Shown here: in pieces, positions 1 to 5,697 of the stretch | Numbering within the stretch: position 1 is the stretch's first letter | Layout of the letters: every line of letters begins with the position of its first letter | NCBI GenBank assembly: GCA_003447235.1 | Contig: DLZV01000024.1 | Span: 1 to 14,627 of the forward strand | Source: Prevotella sp. | GTDB taxonomy: Bacteria > Bacteroidota > Bacteroidia > Bacteroidales > Bacteroidaceae | Direction of reading: 5' to 3' | Length of the DNA stretch: 14,627 nt | The notes under the pieces: model-generated | The model's database searches: none | Seen by the model: the letters and a program-made list of their open reading frames with translations, nothing else | Told to the model about the DNA's origin: nothing | Position numbers and translations under genes: made by a program

Positions 1-51
1 GCCCGTCGCGGGCCCTCTATGGGATTGTTCCGTAAGTCTCAAATGATGGTG

Positions 52-82
52 CAAAGGTACGAAGAATATTCATACCTCCAAA
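52..82 (-). promoter_or_regulatory. Bacteroidota-type promoter firing leftward out of the window
   Basis: On the minus strand there is TACCTTTG (52-59) and TTTG (79-82) separated by 19 nt, matching the Bacteroidota -7/-33 consensus TAnnTTTG and TTTG. Transcription would start near position 45 and leave the window at position 1, so the driven gene or RNA lies to the left and cannot be identified. The first 13 bases form a perfect 5-bp GC hairpin (GCCCG-TCG-CGGGC) that would sit in the leader. Confidence 0.65.
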
Positions 83-128
83 TAAAATCGAAAATATTTT
101 CCAACTTTTTTCGTCTTGCAGAAAACTG

Positions 129-147
129 CACATAGCAAAGCTATGTG
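129..147. repeat. Short perfect inverted repeat
   Basis: Perfect 8-bp arms CACATAGC and GCTATGTG around an AAA loop. No T-run follows on either strand, so it is not an obvious terminator. It lies between the leftward promoter and the first heptamer module; role unknown. Confidence 0.55.
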
Positions 148-207
148 AACCATAGAAGAACAGTCCGAATATACTTTACAGTTTAGCATATTTGGAAAAT
201 CATACTG

Positions 208-236
208 GGCGAAGAAGTGGAAAATGAAAACGTAAG
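208..236 (+). repeat. Left copy of an inverted terminal-like repeat
   Basis: This 29-bp segment (GGCGAAGAAGTGG... to ...AAAACGTAAG) reappears in inverted orientation at 1298-1324. The two differ only by a 3-nt AAG insertion in this copy and one extra A in the other. The pair encloses about 1.1 kb of non-coding DNA. No target-site duplication is visible outside, so a mobile-element origin is only a possibility. Confidence 0.6.
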
Positions 237-317
237 AACGTAAGGTGTAAGGATGTAAGGTGGACGCGATGACCCACCTTACATCCTTACACCTTACACC
301 TTACACCTTACGTTTTT
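226..317. repeat. Heptamer modules A and B forming a large hairpin
   Basis: Module A (226-263, plus) carries GTAAG and GTAAGGT/GTAAGGA units; module B (274-317) is its reverse complement, with five ACCTTAC-type units of which the last three (291-311) are tandem and exact. Positions 240-263 and 274-297 are perfectly complementary over 24 bp around a 10-nt loop (264-273), and after an internal bulge a further 11 bp (226-236) pairs again, so a transcript or single strand would fold into a very long stem. A TTTTT run (313-317) follows module B on the plus strand. Confidence 0.8.
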
Positions 318-339
318 GAAAATGGATTCGTGGTCGGGG

Positions 340-389
340 TCAAAGAAATAGTATATATAATATTAATATTATATATACTATTTCTTTGA
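340..389. repeat. 50-bp perfect palindrome
   Basis: Two 25-bp arms are exact reverse complements with no spacer; the centre lies between 364 and 365. The core is alternating A/T (ATATATAATATT and its mirror) and the ends are TCAAAGAAATAG and CTATTTCTTTGA. Complementarity stops sharply at 339/390. It lies between heptamer modules B and C. A zero-loop palindrome of this length can extrude as a cruciform and is usually unstable, so its persistence suggests a function or recent origin. A bidirectional terminator is unlikely because no gene converges here. Confidence 0.9.
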
Positions 390-424
390 ACTCTTTTTAC
401 CCCACTTCCCCCCTGGTTCAAAAT

Positions 425-460
425 ATGAAAACGTAAGGTGTAAGGTGTAAGGTGTAAGGT
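425..460 (+). repeat. Heptamer module C: four exact GTAAGGT units
   Basis: ATGAAAAC is followed directly by four perfect tandem GTAAGGT units (433-439, 440-446, 447-453, 454-460). The lead-in ATGAAAACGTAAG is the same as in module A, so the lead-in and the heptamers travel together as one unit. Same orientation as A, opposite to B and D. Confidence 0.85.
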
Positions 461-980
461 CCAATGGAGCCCCTAATAAATGATCTGTTGCTTAAAAGAA
501 CTGATTATAAATCGCTAACAACCAATAGTTTACAACCGATTCAAGAACTCTCCACTCCTCTTCTTCTCCTCCCCGTTCCTTATATTTCACTTTCGTTAAC
601 AAATCAAGTGAGTCCCTCCCCCCGCTCTGTTCCAACTCAAAAAACCAAGAGGGAGTGAAGACAGTCCGAAATAAATGCGTAACTTTGTGGGGTCGATTGA
701 CGCCATCGACAAGCCAAAATATGCCTTGCGGCAGTCGCTAAAGCAGTAAAACAACCATCCGACCCACTTTTAGTGCCATTGGAAGCCTTTTTCGGGAGAG
801 TCATGAAAAATAGAGCAAACAAGTTGTAACTATCTCATTGACAGATAAATCTAAACACACTACCCTCTTTTATTCGAAAAACGCCCTCTCTTTTCGTTCA
901 TTCCACAAAGAAGGCTTTTATCGTGAAAATTCCCCTGTTCACACGTCTTTTTTGCAGTTTTGCCGTCAAATGAAGCTAAA

Positions 981-1013
981 AATGCCTCTCGAATGTCTCT
1001 CGGATGTCTCTCG
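981..1013 (+). repeat. 11-bp unit repeated three times
   Basis: Three consecutive 11-mers: AATGCCTCTCG (981-991), AATGTCTCTCG (992-1002) and GATGTCTCTCG (1003-1013). They differ by one or two substitutions. The 11-nt period is not a multiple of three, so expansion would shift any reading frame, which argues against coding here. Confidence 0.75.
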
Positions 1014-1227
1014 AACCCCTCCAAAATGCCCTTTGTCGAGATCTACAAGCAGCAGAACAGTCAGTTTACGACAGACGAAGCCTGTCATGTCGCTATCAAC
1101 ATGTGAGGCTTCAAGGTCTCAAAAGGAAGTGTTTTCCTCATGCTCAGTCGGCGGAAACCATTAGGAATCGGGAGCGATTTGATAGAAAAATGGGTAAAAA
1201 TATTGTACACAAAGATATGCGATTCGT

Positions 1228-1303
1228 CCCTGCACCCTGTAGCCCTGCGATCTTGCATCCCTGTGACCCTGCACCTCTGCGACCTTACACCTTACACCTT
1301 ACG
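1228..1303 (-). repeat. Heptamer module D with a degenerate array in front
   Basis: The right half (1282-1302) is three exact tandem ACCTTAC units followed by GTTTTCAT, the reverse complement of the module A/C lead-in. The left half (1228-1281) continues as degenerate 7-9-nt units: CCCTGCA, CCCTGTA, GCCCTGCGA, TCTTGCAT, CCCTGTGA, CCCTGCA, CCTCTGCGA. The gradient from degenerate to exact units looks like an old tandem array that was re-expanded at one end. Confidence 0.7.
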
Positions 1304-1324
1304 TTTTCATTTTTCCACTTCGCC
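1298..1324 (-). repeat. Right copy of the inverted terminal-like repeat
   Basis: Reverse complement of 208-236 apart from a 3-nt deletion and one extra A in a T/A run. It begins within the last heptamer of module D and ends in CCACTTCGCC. Positions 1322-1329 (GCCATTTT) also pair with 1354-1361 (AAAATGGC), making another small hairpin beside the fcl terminator. Confidence 0.6.
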
Positions 1325-1359
1325 ATTTTGGCCTTTCGCAGTCGTCAAAATGCAAAATG

Positions 1360-1398
1360 GCAGGAGCAGGCGGGGACGCGTTGCCTGCCTACTCCTGC
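1360..1398 (-). terminator. Rho-independent terminator of the GDP-fucose operon, probably bidirectional
   Basis: GCAGGAG (1360-1366) pairs with CTCCTGC (1392-1398); after one mismatch a further 7 bp pairs (1368-1374 with 1384-1390, one G-U), leaving a 9-nt loop. It lies 30 bp past the fcl stop. In the minus direction it is followed by CATTTTGCATTTT; in the plus direction by a longer T-rich tract (1401-1430). The T-tracts on both sides suggest it can stop transcription either way. Confidence 0.8.
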
Positions 1399-1428
1399 TA
1401 CTTTTTATGCTTTTTTATCTTTTTTTTA

Positions 1429-2628
1429 TTACGCGTGGCGATACCAGTCGTAGAGCTGGGCCACACCCTCCTCTATCTCCACACGATGTTGCCATCCCAG
1501 GCTATGGAGCTTCGAGACGTCGATCAGCTTACGCGGCGTGCCGTTGGGTTTGTCGCAGTCCCAGACGATAGTACCTTTGAATCCGACGGTGCGCGCCACC
1601 AGTTTGGCCAGCGCGCGGATGGTCAGTTCCTTGCCCGTTCCGACGTTGATATGGCAGTTGCGTATCTCCCCCAAGGCCGGGATGGCGCCCCCTCGTCCCT
1701 CGGAGTTGTTGCGATCGACCGCGCCGTCCGTTCGCGACCCGTAGAAGACGCTGGAGTATTTCTCTATGCCAATGATGTCCTTGAAATCGACGTTGAGCAA
1801 GAGATAGACGCTGGCGTCGGCCATGTCCTCGCTCCACAGAAACTCGCGCAGCGGCGTTCCGTCGCCCCAGAGCGTCACCCGGTTGGCCTCTATGCCGAAA
1901 AACTGGAGGGCGGCGAGGATGCGATCCTCCGAATCCTGTCCTCCCACGTTGCCCTCGCCGATCGTCTCGGCAAGCGTGGTGGGCGGGTTGATAGGCCGCT
2001 TCTCCATGTCGTGGCGCACGGCCTCCCAGTCGTTCTCGTGCAGGCATTTGGCCAGATAGAACTTGCGCATCATGGCCGGAAGCACGTGGCTGTTCTCCAG
2101 GTGGAAGTTGTCGTTGGGCCCATAGAGGTTGGTCGGCATCACGGCGATGTAGTTGGTGCCATACTGGAGGTTGTAGCTCTCGCACATCTTCAGTCCTGCT
2201 ATCTTGGCGATGGCATACTCCTCGTTGGTATATTCCAGCGGCGAGGTGAGCAGCGCGTCCTCCCCCATCGGCTGCGGCGCATTCTTCGGATAGATGCAGG
2301 TAGATCCGAGGAAGAGCAACTTCTTCACCTTGTAGCGATAGGCACAGTCGATGACGTTGCACTGCATCTTCAAGTTCTGCATGATGAAGTCGGCGCGGTA
2401 GAGCGAGTTGGCCATGATGCCACCCACGAAGGCAGCCGCGAGCACGACCGCCTCGGGGCGTTCGGCCTTGAAAAACTCCTCCACGGCCCGCTGGTCCGCG
2501 AGGTCGAGCTCGGCATGGGTTCGTCCCACGAGGTTGTGGTAGCCTCGGTTCTCCAGATTCTTCCAAATGGCAGAACCGACCAGTCCACGGTGGCCGGCGA
2601 TATAAATCTTGGTATTTTTATCCAGCAT
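1429..2628 (-). CDS. fcl: GDP-L-fucose synthase (3,5-epimerase/4-reductase)
   Basis: Converts GDP-4-keto-6-deoxy-D-mannose to GDP-L-fucose with NADPH in the cytosol, the last step of de novo GDP-fucose synthesis. The 399-residue protein is an SDR: the nucleotide-binding GHRGLVGSA is at 12-20, the catalytic Ser at 109 and Cys at 111 (GSTCIYP), YxxxK at Tyr138/Lys142 and the epimerase His at 181 (SHVLPAM), all as in the E. coli enzyme. The frame is open upstream to 2781, but ATG 2628 is chosen because the fold starts right there and the extension would overlap gmd. It lies 47 bp after gmd and ends at a strong terminator. It is longer than the roughly 320-residue E. coli enzyme, with extra segments near 205-248 and 281-322. 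Function is secure; the role of the insertions is unknown. Confidence 0.95.
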   Translation of the reverse strand: MLDKNTKIYIAGHRGLVGSAIWKNLENRGYHNLVGRTHAELDLADQRAVEEFFKAERPEAVVLAAAFVGGIMANSLYRADFIMQNLKMQCNVIDCAYRYKVKKLLFLGSTCIYPKNAPQPMGEDALLTSPLEYTNEEYAIAKIAGLKMCESYNLQYGTNYIAVMPTNLYGPNDNFHLENSHVLPAMMRKFYLAKCLHENDWEAVRHDMEKRPINPPTTLAETIGEGNVGGQDSEDRILAALQFFGIEANRVTLWGDGTPLREFLWSEDMADASVYLLLNVDFKDIIGIEKYSSVFYGSRTDGAVDRNNSEGRGGAIPALGEIRNCHINVGTGKELTIRALAKLVARTVGFKGTIVWDCDKPNGTPRKLIDVSKLHSLGWQHRVEIEEGVAQLYDWYRHA

Positions 2629-2675
2629 AATTCTTTTCTTCGTTATAGCGTTTTTACTTTTGGCTTGACAGCATC

Positions 2676-3761
2676 CTACTCCGGCATCTGCGCCTTGAGA
2701 TAGAGTTTGCGCACGAAGCGCATGTCGTGCTCCACCATGATGCGCACCAGTTCTTCGAACGAGGTCTTGTGCGGGTTCCATCCCAGTTTCTCCTTCGCCT
2801 TCGTCGGGTCGCCAAGCAGCTGCTCTACCTCGGCTGGCCGGAAATACTTCGGGTCCACCTCCACCAGCACGCGGCCCGTGGCGCGGTCTATGCCCTTCTC
2901 GTTGAGGCCCTCACCCTGCCATTCCAGTTCGATACCCGCATGGTGAAACGCCAGCGTGGCAAAGTCGCGCACGGTGTGGTATTCGCCCGTGGCGATGACG
3001 AAGTCCTCGGGTCGCTCCTGCTGGAGGATGAGCCACATACACTCGATGTAGTCCTTGGCGTAGCCCCAGTCGCGGAGGGCGTTGAGATTGCCGAGATAGA
3101 GTTTGTCCTGGAATCCCTGTGCGATGCGGCTGGCCGCCAGGGTGATCTTGCGCGTCACGAAGTTTTCTCCGCGCCGCTCGCTCTCGTGGTTGAAGAGGAT
3201 GCCGTTGCAGCAATAGAGCCCGTAGGACTCGCGGTAGTTCTTCACGATCCAATAGCCGTAGAGCTTCGCCACGCCATAGGGGCTTCGCGGATAGAAAGGC
3301 GTGGTCTCGCGCTGAGGCACCTCCTGCACCTGTCCGTAGAGCTCGGAGGTGGACGCCTGGTAGATGCGGCACGTCTTCTCCAGTCCGCAGATACGGACGG
3401 CTTCGAGCAGGCGCAGTACGCCGACAGCGTCGGTCTCGGCGGTATATTCCGGCACGTCGAAGCTCACCTTGACATGGCTTTGTGCGGCCAGGTTGTAGAT
3501 CTCCGTCGGCTTGGTCTCGCCGATGATGCGGATGAGCGACGAGGAGTCGGTCATGTCCGCCCAGTGGAGGTCCACCAGTCGCTTCTGCTTCATGTCGCGC
3601 ACCCATTCGTCCAGATAGAGGTGCTCGATGCGTCCTGTGTTGAAAGAGGAGCTGCGGCGCAACAATCCATGCACCTCATACCCCTTTCCAATCAAAAACT
3701 CGGCCAGGAACGAACCGTCCTGACCCGTGATGCCCGTGATGAGGGCCACTTTCTTTTCCAT
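2676..3761 (-). CDS. gmd: GDP-mannose 4,6-dehydratase
   Basis: Dehydrates GDP-D-mannose to GDP-4-keto-6-deoxy-D-mannose, the first committed step to GDP-fucose. The 361-residue SDR has the NADP-binding GITGQDG at 10-16, the RRSSSFNTGRI segment near 35-45 typical of GMD, catalytic Thr138/Glu140 (STSELYG) and the Tyr162/Lys166 pair (YGVAK). The 24-residue Thr-Tyr spacing equals that of the E. coli enzyme. Its product feeds fcl 47 bp downstream and its substrate comes from manC upstream. The 145-bp gap to manC is larger than usual for this operon and contains no recognisable gene or promoter. The start ATG sits directly before the Rossmann strand, so no alternative start is needed. Confidence 0.96.
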   Translation of the reverse strand: MEKKVALITGITGQDGSFLAEFLIGKGYEVHGLLRRSSSFNTGRIEHLYLDEWVRDMKQKRLVDLHWADMTDSSSLIRIIGETKPTEIYNLAAQSHVKVSFDVPEYTAETDAVGVLRLLEAVRICGLEKTCRIYQASTSELYGQVQEVPQRETTPFYPRSPYGVAKLYGYWIVKNYRESYGLYCCNGILFNHESERRGENFVTRKITLAASRIAQGFQDKLYLGNLNALRDWGYAKDYIECMWLILQQERPEDFVIATGEYHTVRDFATLAFHHAGIELEWQGEGLNEKGIDRATGRVLVEVDPKYFRPAEVEQLLGDPTKAKEKLGWNPHKTSFEELVRIMVEHDMRFVRKLYLKAQMPE

Positions 3762-3906
3762 TTGATAATCGCTTTTTTAGTTGATGTCCACAAGCGGCCG
3801 CCGCAGCAGGCCCCTGCAGAGTTATCCTATGCCTCGTTGAGGCCAAAGTGGGCCCTATCCTGCGATCCTCCACAGGTAGCGCCCACCTCCTTGTCTGCGT
3901 TGCGTA

Positions 3907-4974
3907 TTACAACTCCTCCGAGAACTGACGGATGCGTTGTTCCTCCGACAGTTTGCAGATGAGGAGCGTGTCGTCGTTTTCCGCCACGATGTAGCCGTCG
4001 AGGCCCTCTATCACCACGCGCTTCTCTTCGAGCGTATGGACGATGCAGTTGTGGCTGTCGTAGAGCTGCACGTTCTGTCCGATCACGGCGTTGCCATAGA
4101 TGTCCTTGGGCGTCTGCAGGAGCAGGCTGCCCCAGGTGCCGAGGTCGCTCCATCCGAAGTCGGAGGGGCAGACGAAGATCTCCTCCGCCTTCTCCATGAT
4201 GGCGTAGTCGACGGAGATGTTCTCGCACTGCGGATAGACCTCGTCGATGATGCGCTGCTCGTCGGGTGTGCCGAGCATGGGGCGTATGCGGTCGAAGATC
4301 TTGGCTATGTTGGGCTGATAGACGCGGAAGGCATTGACGATGGTGGCTGCGCTCCAAATAAAGATGCCCGCGTTCCAGAAGAAGTTTTTCTCTTTCAGGT
4401 AGGCCTTCGCCACCTCGCGCTTCGGCTTCTCGTGAAACTGATCGACGCGGAATATCTCCCTATTACGGGGCGAGGCGAGCGATAGGTCGGCCTGGATGTA
4501 GCCGTAGCCCGTCTCGGGGCGCGTGGCCTTCATGCCGAGGGTGACGATGGCGTCGGTGCCGGAGGTGAAGTCGAGGCAGCTTGCCACCACGCGCTTAAAC
4601 TCGGCAATGTCCACCACCAGGTGGTCGCTGGGTGCCACGACGATGTTGGCCTTCGGGTCCTCGTCCTTGATTCGCCAGCTCACATAGGCGATACACGGCG
4701 CGGTGTTGCGCCGGCACGGCTCGCAGAGGATGTGGCTCTCCGGAATCTCGGGCAGCTGCTCGTGCACCTGGTCGCGGTAGCACTTGTTTGTGACGACCCA
4801 CATGTTCTTGGCCTCCACCACGCCGTCGAAGCGATCGAAAGCCATTTGAATCATGGTTCTGCCCGTGCCCAACACGTCAATAAACTGTTTAGGATGCTCG
4901 GTTGTGCTCATCGGCCAGAAGCGACTGCCCACGCCTCCAGCCATAATTACAAGGTGATTGTTACTTCTTGCCAT
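3907..4974 (-). CDS. manC: Mannose-1-phosphate guanylyltransferase (GDP-mannose pyrophosphorylase), short form
   Basis: Makes GDP-mannose from mannose-1-phosphate and GTP. In the 355-residue protein the nucleotidyltransferase loop GGVGSRFWP lies at 13-21 with PKQF at 28-31, then EPCRRNTAPCIA at 85-96, PSDH at 115-118, RPETGYGYI at 152-160, FHEKP at 180-184 and FWNAGIF at 199-205, all family hallmarks. It lacks the C-terminal phosphomannose-isomerase cupin of the roughly 480-residue bifunctional enzymes, so isomerisation must be done by another protein. It is the first gene of the manC-gmd-fcl operon. The 166-bp region upstream is AT-rich and holds a TATATTTG -7 element. The symbol follows common usage for this family; the function is well supported. 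Confidence 0.93.
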   Translation of the reverse strand: MARSNNHLVIMAGGVGSRFWPMSTTEHPKQFIDVLGTGRTMIQMAFDRFDGVVEAKNMWVVTNKCYRDQVHEQLPEIPESHILCEPCRRNTAPCIAYVSWRIKDEDPKANIVVAPSDHLVVDIAEFKRVVASCLDFTSGTDAIVTLGMKATRPETGYGYIQADLSLASPRNREIFRVDQFHEKPKREVAKAYLKEKNFFWNAGIFIWSAATIVNAFRVYQPNIAKIFDRIRPMLGTPDEQRIIDEVYPQCENISVDYAIMEKAEEIFVCPSDFGWSDLGTWGSLLLQTPKDIYGNAVIGQNVQLYDSHNCIVHTLEEKRVVIEGLDGYIVAENDDTLLICKLSEEQRIRQFSEEL

Positions 4975-5014
4975 ACAATGTAAGATTAGCGTTCTTTATT
5001 TTATTAATAAAGCG

Positions 5015-5022
5015 CAAATATA
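5015..5022 (-). promoter_or_regulatory. Probable -7 element of the manC-gmd-fcl operon
   Basis: Minus strand TATATTTG fits TAnnTTTG and lies 40 bp before the manC ATG in an A/T-rich gap. No TTTG is present 19-21 nt upstream, so the promoter is either weak, activator-dependent, or misjudged. Confidence 0.45.
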
Positions 5023-5105
5023 CGAAGAAAAAATGATACGCCACCTTGTTGACGCCCATTTTTTTGAAAAATGACAGGAAAATATCTGTTTGTTCAAGTT
5101 TTGGA

Positions 5106-5138
5106 CCGCTGCCAGGAGGCAGTTGGCTCCTTCAGCGG
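5106..5138 (-). terminator. Hairpin after the 116-residue protein gene, possible terminator
   Basis: CAGCGG (5133-5138) pairs with CCGCTG (5106-5111), with an inner AGGAG/CTCCT-type pairing, starting 2 bp past the stop codon of the 5141-5491 gene. The sequence after it on the minus strand (TCCAAAACTTG) has no immediate U-run; T-rich stretches come only some 30-50 nt later. A weak terminator at best. Confidence 0.35.
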
Positions 5139-5140
5139 CC

Positions 5141-5491
5141 TTATTCAGCGGCGAAAAAGTCGTCGTCGAAGGGTATCGAGAGTTCCTGGACGCTGCCCTG
5201 CGGCTTGAGCTGATCCGTTTCTTCGCTCAGCAGGCGCTCTATCAGTGCCCGTCCTGCCGCCGTCCTGCGGTTGAGCGCATAGCTGCCGTGCTTCGGGCGG
5301 TCCAGCGCAGGACTCACCCCCTTGCTGTGGCGCAGCAGAAAAGCCCGCACCAGCTTGTGGACCGCCTCGATATCGGCTTCGTCGAACAGGCCGTTGACCG
5401 CATTGAAGACATGGCGGGAAACCTTTCTGACCGTCAGGCCGTCGCTGCCAGCCTCCATCAGAATCTCTATGATGAGTCGGTCGTATTTCAT
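5141..5491 (-). CDS. Small conserved-looking protein, possible winged-helix fold
   Basis: Not assigned to a family. The 116-residue protein has no signal peptide or membrane segment. Residues 1-60 alternate short helices in a way that recalls winged helix domains (EILMEAGSDGLTVRKVSRHV: helix, turn, then a 'GLTVRKV' recognition-like helix), followed by HKLVRAFLLRHS and a GSYALN beta-like element; the C-terminus is acidic and ends DDDFFAAE. This fold suggestion is pattern-based only. Codon use matches its neighbours, supporting a real gene. The start ATG overlaps, as ATGA, the stop of a 51-codon open frame upstream that lacks a start codon. It lies between manC and the H1-like gene, on the same strand as both. 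Confidence 0.65.
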   Translation of the reverse strand: MKYDRLIIEILMEAGSDGLTVRKVSRHVFNAVNGLFDEADIEAVHKLVRAFLLRHSKGVSPALDRPKHGSYALNRRTAAGRALIERLLSEETDQLKPQGSVQELSIPFDDDFFAAE

Positions 5492-5643
5492 GTTATAGGT
5501 CTATGCTGTCTGTGATAGATGTTGGTGTTTGGCAGGTAGCTGCCTTCCTCCTGCGGGTCGATGCGGACGAGGCCGCAAGGAGCGTAGGAAAAAAAGGTAG
5601 CGTAGGAAGAAAACGCAGCGCAGGAAGAAAAGAAAAGGGAGCC
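5488..5643 (-). pseudogene. Coding-like open frame without a start codon (possible relic)
   Basis: After an in-frame TAG at 5644-5646 this frame stays open for 51 codons and then stops with a TGA (5488-5490) overlapping the next gene's ATG as ATGA. Its first part encodes the 18-bp repeat (FSSYAT-type units). The middle, reading GLVRIDPQEEGSYLPNTNIY, uses codons such as CGC ATC GAC CCG CAG GAG GGC AGC TAC CTG, just as real genes here do. There is no ATG, GTG or TTG in frame. It could be the tail of a decayed gene, part of a longer version of the downstream protein, or chance. Confidence 0.3.
5581..5634. repeat. 18-bp unit repeated three times
   Basis: Three abutting 18-mers on the plus strand: 5581-5598, 5599-5616 and 5617-5634, each beginning AGCGTAGGAA or AGCGCAGGAA and ending in an A/G-rich tail. 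The period is a multiple of three, and in one minus frame it encodes a 6-residue unit (FSSCAA, FSSYAT, FFSYAP). It lies in the 206-bp gap between the H1-like gene and the 116-residue protein gene. Confidence 0.75.
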
Positions 5644-5697
5644 CTATAAGCCTTCGCCCACAGACCTCCCTTTGAAGTATTTCTTCTAATTGATGGC

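Larger units (their letters stand above)
1..1428. other. Long repeat-rich intergenic region without a convincing gene
   Basis: No reading frame here shows codon use like the neighbouring genes or any recognisable domain. The stretch is AT-richer than the flanking genes and contains, left to right: an outward promoter (52-82), a small hairpin (129-147), heptamer modules (226-317, 425-460, 1228-1303), a 50-bp palindrome (340-389), a pyrimidine-rich tract (about 550-580), an 11-bp triplicate (981-1013) and the fcl terminator (1360-1398). Two tiny frames, 675-749 (24 codons) and 1026-1106 (26 codons), read as protein-like but end early and are at best relics. A lone TAACTTTG on the plus strand at 680-687 has no matching -33 element. 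Confidence 0.7.

Noticed and set aside
226..460. CRISPR array
   Set aside because: The units are 7 bp and abut directly, orientation alternates, and there are no spacers of constant length or cas genes.
464..658. Plus-strand frame of 64 codons after module C
   Set aside because: Ser/Leu/Pro-rich composition reflects the pyrimidine-rich tract; codon use differs from real genes and no domain is seen.
1210..1217. Minus-strand TATCTTTG as a promoter -7 element
   Set aside because: No TTTG at 19-21 nt upstream and no gene downstream on that strand until the left edge.
208..1324. Insertion sequence
   Set aside because: No transposase or fragment of one is visible between the inverted ends and no target-site duplication was found, so only a repeat-bounded segment is reported.
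1357..2703. Plus-strand open frame of 448 codons opposite fcl
   Set aside because: Antisense shadow of fcl, whose catalytic residues are all intact on the minus strand. Its start lies inside the terminator.
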